From assembly GCA_029287355.1 (NCBI GenBank), contig JARFRH010000267.1:1-39067 (forward strand): a DNA stretch of 39,067 nt, written 5' to 3'. This DNA comes from Maribacter sp. (GTDB lineage Bacteria > Bacteroidota > Bacteroidia > Flavobacteriales > Flavobacteriaceae). Position 1 is the first letter of the stretch. Each line of letters starts with the position of its first letter. Shown here piece after piece: positions 9,448 to 17,336 of this stretch. The position numbers and the translations under genes are program-made. The notes beneath the pieces are model-generated. The model was not told the DNA's origin, searched no databases, and worked only from the letters and a program-made list of their open reading frames with translations.

Positions 9448-10605
9448 ATGGCATTTGATTTTTTAGTTCCTGTTGAGGACAAAGTATTAGCTCACTGTGA
9501 GTTGCTTCCTGCCCAATCTTTAGGTAGAAGCATCTATAAGCACACAGTGCGAGACGGACTTCCCGTACTTGCAATTGCGTCTATTGCCATTATCGGTGTT
9601 AAGGAATCAAGAAATGCTTTTGAGAAGAAAATGGAGAAGCTTGATGTTTCCGGTATTCGGCTTCAACTCTATAAATTATTAATGGGTAATTGGAACTCTA
9701 CGATTGTCGATATGGGCGATATTGAAGAGGGTGATACCGTAGAGGATACCTACTTCATCGTAAAGGAAATTGTGGCAGGTCTTCTAGAGGAAAATATTAT
9801 ACCTATTATTATAGGTGCTACACAGGATATTACCTATCCTGCGTATCGTGCTTTTGATGGCATCAAGGATATGATCAATTTGGTGTCTGTAGACAGTCGT
9901 TTTGATTTTGGCATGGATGATGAATTGATATCCTCCAATTCATACATGAGTAAGATCATCACGGATAAACCGAATAACCTATTCAATTTCTCGAATATTG
10001 GTTATCAAAGTTACTTCAATGCTCAAGAGGAAATTGATCTAATGGAGCGTCTTTTTTTTGATGCTTATCGACTTGGGGATTTAATTAATGACATCAAATT
10101 GGCTGAACCGGTTTTGCGTAATGCACATATGGTCAGTATGGATGCTCGCTCAATAAAGGCCAGCGAAATCGGTTTTTCCGAAAACTTCTCTCCCAATGGT
10201 TTTTCTGGCAGGGAGGCTTGTGCCATTGCACGGTACGCCGGAATAAGTGATAATGTTTGCGTTTTTGGTCTCTATGAAATGGAGAATTCCCCACAGTCGC
10301 ATCAGCTCATGGCACAGATTATATGGTATTTTATCGAGGGTACTAATTTTAGAATAATGGAGTCTCCTCGAACGAATAATAAATACTTTACAAAATACAC
10401 GGTACCTACTGAAACGGAACAGTTAATCTATTATAAGAGTCATTTCACCGATCGTTGGTGGGTTGAGGTGCCATCTATCCTTCCTTCTAATACTAAAACG
10501 GAATCTTCTTCGTTATTACCCTGCACTGAAAAGGACTATCTGGACGCATGCGATCAGAACATTCCAGAAAGGTGGTTTAAAGCTTATAAAAAAGGCTTTA
10601 ATTAA
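9448..10605 (+). CDS. Arginase/formimidoylglutamase-fold protein with degenerate metal site
   Basis: A 385-residue protein of the ureohydrolase (arginase, agmatinase, formimidoylglutamase) superfamily. The three family motifs are recognisable but altered. GGDHS is GATQD (residues 123-127), DAHxD is DSRFD (149-153), and the SxDxDxxDP motif is SMDARSIKASE (230 onward). Thus three aspartates (149, 153, 232) remain, while both metal-binding histidines and one aspartate are replaced by Gln126, Arg151 and Arg234. A di-manganese hydrolase is therefore unlikely, and a structural or binding role is more plausible. Databases will probably label it formimidoylglutamase. It sits between topA and gldK, 124 nt before gldK. 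A link to gliding or T9SS is suggested only by position. Confidence 0.85.
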   Translation: MAFDFLVPVEDKVLAHCELLPAQSLGRSIYKHTVRDGLPVLAIASIAIIGVKESRNAFEKKMEKLDVSGIRLQLYKLLMGNWNSTIVDMGDIEEGDTVEDTYFIVKEIVAGLLEENIIPIIIGATQDITYPAYRAFDGIKDMINLVSVDSRFDFGMDDELISSNSYMSKIITDKPNNLFNFSNIGYQSYFNAQEEIDLMERLFFDAYRLGDLINDIKLAEPVLRNAHMVSMDARSIKASEIGFSENFSPNGFSGREACAIARYAGISDNVCVFGLYEMENSPQSHQLMAQIIWYFIEGTNFRIMESPRTNNKYFTKYTVPTETEQLIYYKSHFTDRWWVEVPSILPSNTKTESSSLLPCTEKDYLDACDQNIPERWFKAYKKGFN

Positions 10606-10729
10606 TCAATTTTTTTTTTCAAAGTATAATTGCTCTCAATACAATAATTTACGCAAAACGTAGTTTTAAAGTGTAGAATAAATAGATGAGTTTGCAGTTT
10701 ATAACCTTAATCGAAATTTAACCTAAAGT

Positions 10730-12094
10730 ATGAAGAAGCTATTGTTATCATCCATAGCGTTTGTTTTTTTACTCACAAGTTGTGGATCTAAAACAAAAGG
10801 AGAGCTAACCGGCGTCCAAGGAAAAAAATGGTACCCAGAGAAGCCCTACGGAATGGAACTCATTCCCAGAGGTTCTTTTATAATGGGTAAGTCTGAAGAA
10901 GACCAAGCCAAAGTTCTCAACGCCCCGACAAAGACAGTAACCGTACGTTCTTTCTACATGGATGATACGGAAATTACGAATAGTGAATATCGTCAATTCG
11001 TTGAATGGGTACAAGACTCTATTGTTCGAACTCGCTTGGCGATTCTTGCGGATGATTTAGGATTAGGACCTGAAGATGAAGGTATTGGTGAGTTCGCATT
11101 TAAAGATGCCGATACGACCAAAGCATCTGTCTATGACAAATATATGTTGGATAATTATTCAGGTATGGGTGAGACCGGTTATGAGGGTCGTGCTTTGAAT
11201 AAAGATGAAGAACTTATTTGGGACACTTCAGAATACCCAGATGAGTACTATACCGAGGTAATGGATTCATTGTACATTCCTGAAGAGGAATCTTATAATG
11301 GGCAACGTACCATTGATGTGACTAAATTAAAGTACAAATACAGCTGGATGGATATCGAAGCAGCTGCAAGATCCAAAACGGGGAGAAGAAAAGATTTTAT
11401 TCGTCAAGAAGAATTGGAAATCTATCCTGATACTACAGTTTGGATACGTGATTTCGAATATTCGTATAACGAGCCAATGCATAATGATTATTTCTGGCAT
11501 GATGCTTATAGTGAGTATCCGGTTGTTGGTATCTCTTGGAAACAAGCCCAGGCTTTTTGTAACTGGAGAACCAAGTTTAAGAATGATGATCAAAAGAGTA
11601 GAGGAAGGCAATTTGTAAATAAATTTAGATTACCGACCGAAGCGGAGTGGGAATATGCAGCAAGAGGTGGCATCGAAGGGGGAACATACCCCTGGGGTGG
11701 TCCATATGTGATAAGCGACACAGGTTGCTTTATGGCTAACTTCAAACCACAACGTGGTGATTATGCAGCTGATGCAGCATTGTATACGGTTGAAGCCAAG
11801 TCTTATGAACCAAACGATTTCAACTTGTATAACATGGCAGGAAACGTTTCGGAGTGGACAAACTCTAGTTACGACCCAAGTTCGTATGAATATGTATCTA
11901 CGATGAACCCGAACGGTGGTGATGGTGCTAACGCTAGAAAAGTAATTCGCGGCGGATCTTGGAAAGATGTTGCGTACTTCCTTCAAGTGAGTACAAGAGA
12001 TTATGAATATTCCGATTCTGCTCGTAGTTATGTAGGTTTTAGAACCGTACAGGATTACATGGGCGAGGAAGATTCAACACAAGGCGGACTTTAA
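10730..12094 (+). CDS. gldK: GldK, T9SS/gliding-motility outer-membrane lipoprotein
   Basis: A 454-residue lipoprotein (lipobox LLTSC, Cys18) with a formylglycine-generating-enzyme (FGE/SUMF1) fold. Fold markers are GMELIPRGSFIMGKS near residue 41, SFYMDDTEITNSEYRQF near 75, RLPTEAEWEYAARGG near 301, NLYNMAGNVSEWT near 365, VIRGGSWKD near 405 and YVGFRTV near the end. The FGE catalytic cysteines are absent, as expected for GldK. GldK (PorK in Porphyromonas) forms the periplasmic outer-membrane-associated ring with GldN, which couples the GldL-GldM motor to the T9SS translocon. The acidic insertion between residues about 100 and 200 is typical of GldK compared with stand-alone FGE. It is first in the order gldK-L-M-N. 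Confidence 0.95.
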   Translation: MKKLLLSSIAFVFLLTSCGSKTKGELTGVQGKKWYPEKPYGMELIPRGSFIMGKSEEDQAKVLNAPTKTVTVRSFYMDDTEITNSEYRQFVEWVQDSIVRTRLAILADDLGLGPEDEGIGEFAFKDADTTKASVYDKYMLDNYSGMGETGYEGRALNKDEELIWDTSEYPDEYYTEVMDSLYIPEEESYNGQRTIDVTKLKYKYSWMDIEAAARSKTGRRKDFIRQEELEIYPDTTVWIRDFEYSYNEPMHNDYFWHDAYSEYPVVGISWKQAQAFCNWRTKFKNDDQKSRGRQFVNKFRLPTEAEWEYAARGGIEGGTYPWGGPYVISDTGCFMANFKPQRGDYAADAALYTVEAKSYEPNDFNLYNMAGNVSEWTNSSYDPSSYEYVSTMNPNGGDGANARKVIRGGSWKDVAYFLQVSTRDYEYSDSARSYVGFRTVQDYMGEEDSTQGGL

Positions 12095-12290
12095 ATAAAG
12101 GAAAACCACTAAAGAAAAACACATCCAATTGGGTATTGCATTACGTAAATGTTCTAACTAATTTAGAAAAGCTTAAATACACTCCCGAACACTCGGGGCC
12201 AAATACAAACTCTAAATACATCCGAGTAACGACGGATCAAACGTTAAACCAAATCTTTTATTAACATTAAATTTTAATTAAACTTTTATT
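12095..12290 (+). other. gldK-gldL intergenic leader with two small hairpins
   Basis: This 196-nt gap is much longer than the other gaps in the block. It holds a hairpin with arms CCCGA/TCGGG (12184-12197) and a weaker one with arms ATCCG/CGGAT (about 12221-12238), followed by an AT-rich stretch up to gldL. No T-run follows the hairpins, so they are not simple terminators. I found no convincing promoter. An mRNA processing or stability role between gldK and gldL is possible. Confidence 0.35.
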
Positions 12291-12941
12291 ATGGCACAGT
12301 CAAAATCAACAAAGAAATTATTCAACATGGCCTACGGCCTTGGAGCATCGGTAGTAATTATTGGTGCATTGTTTAAAATCCTTCACTGGGAGTTCGGTCC
12401 GCTTACAGGTGGTCTTCTTCTTGCTGTCGGTCTTATTACCGAAGCACTTATTTTCGCGATCAGTGCATTTGAACCAGTAGATGACGAATACGATTGGTCT
12501 TTGGTATATCCAGAGCTTGGTGGTGTTGGGTCTCTAGGTGGAAGCAACGAAGCTGATGAAATGAAAGCAGCTGAAGCATCATTGTCCTCTAAATTGGACA
12601 ACCTTTTGAAAGAGGCCGGTGTTGACGCAAGTCTTATGGAGAGCTTGGGTGACAGTATCAGAAACTTTGAAGGTGCTGCCAAGGGTATCGCTCCGACAGT
12701 AGATGCTATGGAGTCAACTAAGAAATACTCTGACGAAATGGTTCACGCTGCGGCTCAAATGGAATCTTTGAACAGCTTATATAAAGTACAGTTGGAAAGC
12801 GCTAGCAAGCAAGCTTCCGTTAACGAAGAAGTAGTTCAGAATGCAAGTGCTTTAAAAGACCAAATGGAGTCTTTAGCTACCAACCTTTCTTCTTTGAACG
12901 GTGTTTATGGTGGTATGTTAACTGCAATGAACGGAAACTAA
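12291..12941 (+). CDS. gldL: GldL, inner-membrane stator-type subunit of the T9SS/gliding motor
   Basis: A 216-residue protein. Two transmembrane helices (about 13-31 and 37-58) are followed by a cytoplasmic coiled-coil-like region rich in Glu, Ala and Ser. With GldM it forms the proton-driven motor, a GldL5-GldM2 complex in Flavobacterium johnsoniae. The residues known to matter in that protein (Tyr13, Lys27, His30, Glu49) have counterparts here at Tyr15, Lys29, His32 and Glu51 (in GLITEALIF), each shifted by exactly two, so the motor site is intact. The gap to gldM is 58 nt, which fits co-transcription. Confidence 0.97.
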   Translation: MAQSKSTKKLFNMAYGLGASVVIIGALFKILHWEFGPLTGGLLLAVGLITEALIFAISAFEPVDDEYDWSLVYPELGGVGSLGGSNEADEMKAAEASLSSKLDNLLKEAGVDASLMESLGDSIRNFEGAAKGIAPTVDAMESTKKYSDEMVHAAAQMESLNSLYKVQLESASKQASVNEEVVQNASALKDQMESLATNLSSLNGVYGGMLTAMNGN

Positions 12942-12999
12942 TTAGAACTTTAGTTAAATAACCCCAAATCAAATATTAATTAAAATCTAATTAGAAAAC

Positions 13000-14574
13000 A
13001 TGGCAGGAGGAAAAGCAACACCACGTCAGAAGATGATCAATCTTATGTATTTGATCTTCATCGCGATGTTGGCCCTAAATATGAGTAAAGAAGTTCTAGC
13101 TGCGTTCGGTTTGATGAACGTGAAAATGGAGACTTCCAACACGAAGACCACAGAAAGTAACCTAGCTTTCTTGGATGGTCTAAGTACCAAAGCATCTGAA
13201 GATGCCGCTAAATATGGTGATTTATACACCAAGGCTGGCCAAATCAAAGAGATGTCTCAAGAGTACTATGATTACCTACAATCACTGAAAGACGGCATGT
13301 TGGAAGGTGTTGAGGATCCTACGGATTATCAAGTAATGGATAAGTCTGATTTTTTAGATGGAAAGTTCTTCCAAGGAGACAATTTAACTCCTGAAGGGGA
13401 AGATTTCATGAATAGAATCAATAATTACCGTGATGGTGTGATCAAGATTTTACCAGAGACCATGAAAGATGTCAAGGCATCGGTTGTGGCTCGTTTCCAA
13501 ACTGGCGATGAGAATGGTAAAGTAGAGAACCGAAGCGGTGAGAAAGTCGATTGGATCAATTACCACTACGAAAGGTTTCCTTTGGTGGCGTCATTGACCA
13601 AATTGACGGCTTTGCAGGCTGATATCAAAGCAACGGAAGAAGATGCTTTGAAATCTATGTTGGCCGGTGAGTTGACCGAGCAGGTTTCTTTGAAGAATTT
13701 TGCTACTTCGCTTTTCGCGAAAAAGTCGGCCTACTATACAGGAGAAAAATACGATGGGAAGATCATCATAAGTAAAACCGATAACTCCTCTACTCCGGTA
13801 CGTGCTGAATTGACCCTTGATGGTAGAAAGCTTAAGGAAGGTTCTGATTACAAAATCGAAGCTGGAGGTGTGAAAATGCTTATTGGCTCTGGAAATGCAG
13901 GTGACCATGAAGTGGCAGGTACATTGTACTTCCAACAAGATGGTAATGAAATTGAAGTTCCTGTGAAGAACTCCTTTGCGACGATATCCAAGCCAAATGC
14001 GGCTTTGATCGCTGCTGATAAGATGAACGTTGTTTATCGTGGGGTATCCAACCCAATGTCAATTTCTATACCTGGTATACCCAATAACAAGGTTTCTGCT
14101 TCTGCTCCCGGGCTTACGAAAAGAGAGGGTAGCAAGTACATCATGAATGCAACTACTATAAAGGGCAGAGAGGTTACGATTACCGCTTCGGGTACCTTAC
14201 CTGATGGACAAAAAGTATCGTCTCGATCTCTATTTAGAATTAAGGATATCCCTAGACCTTCAGGTACAGTTAGTAAACAAGATGGTAGTTTGAAATTACC
14301 GCGTAAGAATGTTGAAATCGCTACAATTGGTGCAGGCTTGGAAGATTTTGATTTTGACTTGAATCTAGCAGTTAGTGGATTCAAATTCAAAGTTCCAGGT
14401 CAGCCTACCGTAAATGTTAACGGAAACAAATTAAACGCTCAAGCCAAGTCGGCTTTGAAAAGAGCGAAGCGAGGTGACGCAGTTCAAATCTTTGATATCA
14501 ATGCTTATATTACAAATAATAAAAGCTATAAGTTGAAGAAAGTATCTCCGGTAATAATAGAGATTACAAATTAA
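13000..14574 (+). CDS. gldM: GldM, inner-membrane/periplasmic shaft of the T9SS/gliding motor
   Basis: A 524-residue protein with one N-terminal membrane helix (about 12-33, LMYLIFIAMLALNMSKEVL) and a long periplasmic part that in the family folds into four Ig-like or helical domains (D1-D4). The N-terminus MAGGKATPRQKMINLMYL keeps Arg9, the basic residue that pairs with the conserved GldL glutamate, and Tyr17. The rigid dimer spans the periplasm and contacts the GldK-GldN ring. The length is usual for the family. The stop is followed by a strong stem-loop before gldN. Confidence 0.97.
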   Translation: MAGGKATPRQKMINLMYLIFIAMLALNMSKEVLAAFGLMNVKMETSNTKTTESNLAFLDGLSTKASEDAAKYGDLYTKAGQIKEMSQEYYDYLQSLKDGMLEGVEDPTDYQVMDKSDFLDGKFFQGDNLTPEGEDFMNRINNYRDGVIKILPETMKDVKASVVARFQTGDENGKVENRSGEKVDWINYHYERFPLVASLTKLTALQADIKATEEDALKSMLAGELTEQVSLKNFATSLFAKKSAYYTGEKYDGKIIISKTDNSSTPVRAELTLDGRKLKEGSDYKIEAGGVKMLIGSGNAGDHEVAGTLYFQQDGNEIEVPVKNSFATISKPNAALIAADKMNVVYRGVSNPMSISIPGIPNNKVSASAPGLTKREGSKYIMNATTIKGREVTITASGTLPDGQKVSSRSLFRIKDIPRPSGTVSKQDGSLKLPRKNVEIATIGAGLEDFDFDLNLAVSGFKFKVPGQPTVNVNGNKLNAQAKSALKRAKRGDAVQIFDINAYITNNKSYKLKKVSPVIIEITN

Positions 14575-14588
14575 TAACTATGAAATTT

Positions 14589-14613
14589 CCGGGTTGGCCC
14601 TAGGCCGGCCCGG
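14589..14613 (+). other. Strong GC-rich stem-loop between gldM and gldN
   Basis: Arms CCGGGTTGGCC (14589-14599) and GGCCGGCCCGG (14603-14613) pair over 11 bp in RNA, with nine Watson-Crick and two G-U pairs and a 3-nt loop CTA. It begins 14 nt after the gldM stop and ends 22 nt before the preferred gldN start. Only AACTTTT follows, so it is a weak terminator at best. It could cap the 3' end of gldM mRNA or tune gldN expression. Confidence 0.7.
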
Positions 14614-14635
14614 TAACTTTTAAATGATTGGAAAA

Positions 14636-15538
14636 ATGAATTGGAAGAATGTTTTAGTAATCGGAGCCGTTAGTCTGCTGCCCGTTTCAATGATGGCCCA
14701 GGCAAATATTTTGAATGCCAAAAAGCCACAGGAAATAGGCATGAAAACCGAAGCTCAAAAAGCATTGGATAATGATACTTTTTTGGAGTATGGTTATGTT
14801 GATGATCGTGATATACTTTGGTCAAAGACCGTATGGGAAGTTATCGATCTAGACGAGCGTGTTAATTTTCCGCTGTACTATCCAACTGACACTATCGATA
14901 TTGGTGCCGACAGAAGATCTTTATACGATGTTTTAATAAAGAACATCAAGAACGGGAAACTGGAAGATGTATATGTGGATTCTTATTTTACCGAAAAAAG
15001 AGTATTCGCGGATTTGAGCGCAACGCTTAGAAAAGTGGATACCTTGGAGTACGGATACGAACAAATCAATGCAGGCGAAGAGCTTTCTCCGGAATATGTG
15101 ATGAGGCGAGATCTTTCAGCTGCTGATATTGAAGAGTACCGCATTAAAGGAATCTGGTATTTCGACAAGCGTCAAGGCGAATTGAAGTACAGGCTTCTAG
15201 GTATCGCTCCTGTTGCTCCGGATGTGAACTTTATTGATGATGAGTCTATGGACCCTTCGGATGCCAAGGTGGAACTTTTTTGGGTATGGTACCCAGGTGC
15301 CAGGCAGATTTTACATGATGCCAAGGTTTTTAACCAACGCAACTCGGCACAGCCCATAACTTTTGATATGTTGTTGAATGCACGACGTTTCAACGGGGTT
15401 ATCTATAGAGAAGACAATGTACACGGAGACCGAAAAGTAACCGATTATATTGCTGATAATGCCTTGTTCCAGTTATTGGAGTCCAAAAGAATAAAAGAGG
15501 TCATTCGAGATAAAGAACAAGATATGTGGGCCTATTAA
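14636..15538 (+). CDS. gldN: GldN, periplasmic T9SS ring protein
   Basis: A 300-residue secreted protein that forms the outer-membrane-associated ring with GldK. The signal peptide is MNWKNVLVIGAVSLLPVSMMAQ. The GldN/PorN signature follows: GYVDDRDILWSKTVWEVIDL, DERVNFPLYYPTD and a C-terminal half with YRIKGIWYFDKRQGELKYR and FWVWYPGARQ. I chose the ATG at 14636 because it gives a standard signal peptide, has a GGA-containing upstream stretch, and is 22 nt clear of the stem-loop. An in-frame ATG at 14624 would add four residues but lies only 10 nt from the stem. It is the last gene of the block and is followed by a terminator. Confidence 0.95.
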   Translation: MNWKNVLVIGAVSLLPVSMMAQANILNAKKPQEIGMKTEAQKALDNDTFLEYGYVDDRDILWSKTVWEVIDLDERVNFPLYYPTDTIDIGADRRSLYDVLIKNIKNGKLEDVYVDSYFTEKRVFADLSATLRKVDTLEYGYEQINAGEELSPEYVMRRDLSAADIEEYRIKGIWYFDKRQGELKYRLLGIAPVAPDVNFIDDESMDPSDAKVELFWVWYPGARQILHDAKVFNQRNSAQPITFDMLLNARRFNGVIYREDNVHGDRKVTDYIADNALFQLLESKRIKEVIRDKEQDMWAY

Positions 15539-15572
15539 GCCAACATTAATAACATTCCAATTCAAGATTTAC

Positions 15573-15600
15573 AAACCACATCGAAAGATGTGGTTTTTTT
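15573..15600 (+). terminator. Rho-independent terminator of the gld block
   Basis: Stem AAACCACATC / GATGTGGTTT with a GAAA tetraloop and a run of T, 35 nt after the gldN stop. This is a textbook intrinsic terminator. Confidence 0.92.
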
Positions 15601-15707
15601 ATAAGGCATTGTGAGCTTGTCTTTGCTAAAACAGGCAGGGCATAGTTTGCCGCTAAAACGTATTGAAATTTTCAAAAGATTGTATAGTCGCTCTGCGCTT
15701 GGCAATG

Positions 15708-15715
15708 TACCTTTG
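15708..15715 (+). promoter_or_regulatory. Predicted -7 element of the DAO-type flavoprotein gene
   Basis: TACCTTTG is a full match to TAnnTTTG. It ends 4 nt before the ATG at 15720, so the transcript would be leaderless. The nearest TTG (15680-15682) is 25 nt upstream, longer than ideal. The element lies inside the longer possible reading frame from 15663 and so argues for the later start. Confidence 0.5.
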
Positions 15716-15719
15716 CCCT

Positions 15720-16781
15720 ATGCTAGATTATCTTGTCGTTGGCCTAGGCCTTGCCGGAATATCCTTCTGCGAACAACTCGAAGAAAATGGGAAGACTTTT
15801 CATGTCATCTCCGATGATTCGCAAACTTCCTCTTCGGTGGCAGGTGGACTCTACAATCCGGTTGTCCTTAAAAGATTTACATTGGCATGGAGGGCAAATG
15901 AACAACTTGAATTGGCGATGCCATTTTATCGGAAATTGGAAAAGAAACTTGACATTACACTCGATTATAAGCTTTCAGTAGCCAGAAGGTTCAATTCAAT
16001 TGAAGAACAAAACCTATGGTTCGAGGCAATGGATAAGCCTTTTTTAGGAGACTTCTTATCATCGGATATACATTCCAACACAAATCCGAATGTTGATGCT
16101 TCACATGGCTTTGGTACAGTGCTAAAGACGGGAAGGATAGATACAGAAAATCTGCTCTCTACCTATTCAGCATATTTGGCAGAAATGAAACGGCTTACAG
16201 GTGAACGATTTGACCACCGCATATTACAAATAACAAACGAATCCATTTCCTATAAATCGATTAAGGCCAGGTACCTCGTATTTGCAGAAGGCTTTGGGCT
16301 AAAGAAAAACCCTTATTTCAATTACCTTCCTTTGAATGGGAACAAGGGAGAATATGTAATCATCGAAGCACCGGAATTGAACGAGGAAAAAGCAATTAAG
16401 TCAAGTATATTCTGCATCCCTTTAGGAAAGAACCAGTATAAAATAGGGGCCAATTATAATCGAAATAGTACTTCGAACAAGCCTTCGAAGAACACAAGAA
16501 AAGAACTTCTTCAAAAAATGGAGCAGTTTATCAGATGTGATTACAAGGTCATAGGTCAAGTCGCAGGCGTTCGGCCAACAGTCATCGATAGAAGGCCTTT
16601 GGTTGGGAGACATCCTGAATATTGCAATCTGTATGTGCTAAATGGATTTGGCTCGCGAGGTGTTTTGATCGCCCCTTATGCGTCTTTAGAGTTATATCGC
16701 TTTATAGAGGAACAAAAACCTTTGCCTGGTGAAATCGATATTGAACGTTTCAGTAAAAAGTATGCTAAGAATCAACTTTAG
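15720..16781 (+). CDS. FAD-dependent oxidoreductase, DAO family
   Basis: A 353-residue flavoprotein. The N-terminus MLDYLVVGLGLAGISFCEQL is a Rossmann beta-alpha-beta with GxGxxG for FAD. It continues with a DAO-like second strand (FHVISDD) and the SSSVAGGLYNPVVLKRFTL segment, and near the C-terminus has GVRPTVIDRRPLVG and LNGFGSRGVLIAPYAS, where DAO enzymes bind FAD and substrate. The closest well-known relatives are glycine-oxidase-like enzymes and the C-terminal domain of MnmC; the substrate cannot be read. The reading frame opens at 15663, but the added 19 residues are unlike the family and overlap the promoter. The 3' end overlaps the convergent DUF983 gene by 17 nt. Confidence 0.85.
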   Translation: MLDYLVVGLGLAGISFCEQLEENGKTFHVISDDSQTSSSVAGGLYNPVVLKRFTLAWRANEQLELAMPFYRKLEKKLDITLDYKLSVARRFNSIEEQNLWFEAMDKPFLGDFLSSDIHSNTNPNVDASHGFGTVLKTGRIDTENLLSTYSAYLAEMKRLTGERFDHRILQITNESISYKSIKARYLVFAEGFGLKKNPYFNYLPLNGNKGEYVIIEAPELNEEKAIKSSIFCIPLGKNQYKIGANYNRNSTSNKPSKNTRKELLQKMEQFIRCDYKVIGQVAGVRPTVIDRRPLVGRHPEYCNLYVLNGFGSRGVLIAPYASLELYRFIEEQKPLPGEIDIERFSKKYAKNQL

Positions 16782-17160
16782 CCTCATTAGCGTCATATTT
16801 GAAAAAGAAGTTGATCCAGATATTTCGTGATAGACGAATAATGACCGGCATGAAGACAATCATAGTTACGATTATGGTAATAAATGTAGTCATCAAATGA
16901 GCACCCAATAAAAGCTTAGCAATAACAAAAGTGGCTACAGCAAATGCAATTCCAACACCATAGCTCACATACATAGCCCCATAAAAAAAAGCAGGCTCAA
17001 TTTTGTATTTCGTCTTGCAATTAGAGCAACGTTCGTGCATTTTAAAAAGATGACCCGGTTTATAAGGGTTGTTTGCCAAATACATGCTCTCTTGATGGCA
17101 TTTTGGACAACTTCCTGTTAAAATACTGTAGAGTTTGTTTCCTTTTTTTAACATTTGCAA
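16765..17160 (-). CDS. DUF983 family membrane protein
   Basis: A 131-residue protein with a zinc-ribbon-like head, CPKC (residues 18-21) and CSNC (44-47), followed by two transmembrane helices (about 57-84 and 90-112). This is the standard DUF983 layout, present in most Bacteroidetes and in alphaproteobacteria, sometimes near cytochrome-oxidase genes. The function is unknown. A second start two codons in (MLKKGNKLYS) is equally likely. The gene is convergent with the flavoprotein gene and their ends overlap by 17 nt. Confidence 0.88.
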   Translation of the reverse strand: MQMLKKGNKLYSILTGSCPKCHQESMYLANNPYKPGHLFKMHERCSNCKTKYKIEPAFFYGAMYVSYGVGIAFAVATFVIAKLLLGAHLMTTFITIIVTMIVFMPVIIRLSRNIWINFFFKYDANEAKVDS

Positions 17161-17336
17161 AATCTTTAGGTAAAGGTACTATTTTGAAGATCTTTCGAAA
17201 GTTACAAGTATTGCGAAACTCGATGTTCAAATTGATAAAACCAATTGTCAGAACATAGCGGAAATAGCGCTGAGAAAGTTTTGTTTGTGAACGGTATCAC
17301 CTAGGTAGAATAACGATATATCAATTTCGATAACAT

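Noticed and set aside
9448-10605. Calling this gene a functional formimidoylglutamase or arginase
   Set aside because: Both metal-binding histidines and one aspartate are replaced, so the name would claim an activity the sequence does not support.
10606-10640. Terminator after the arginase-like gene
   Set aside because: There is a long T-run, but the only possible stem (AAAGC/GCTTT) is weak and inside the coding end, so transcription may well continue into gldK.
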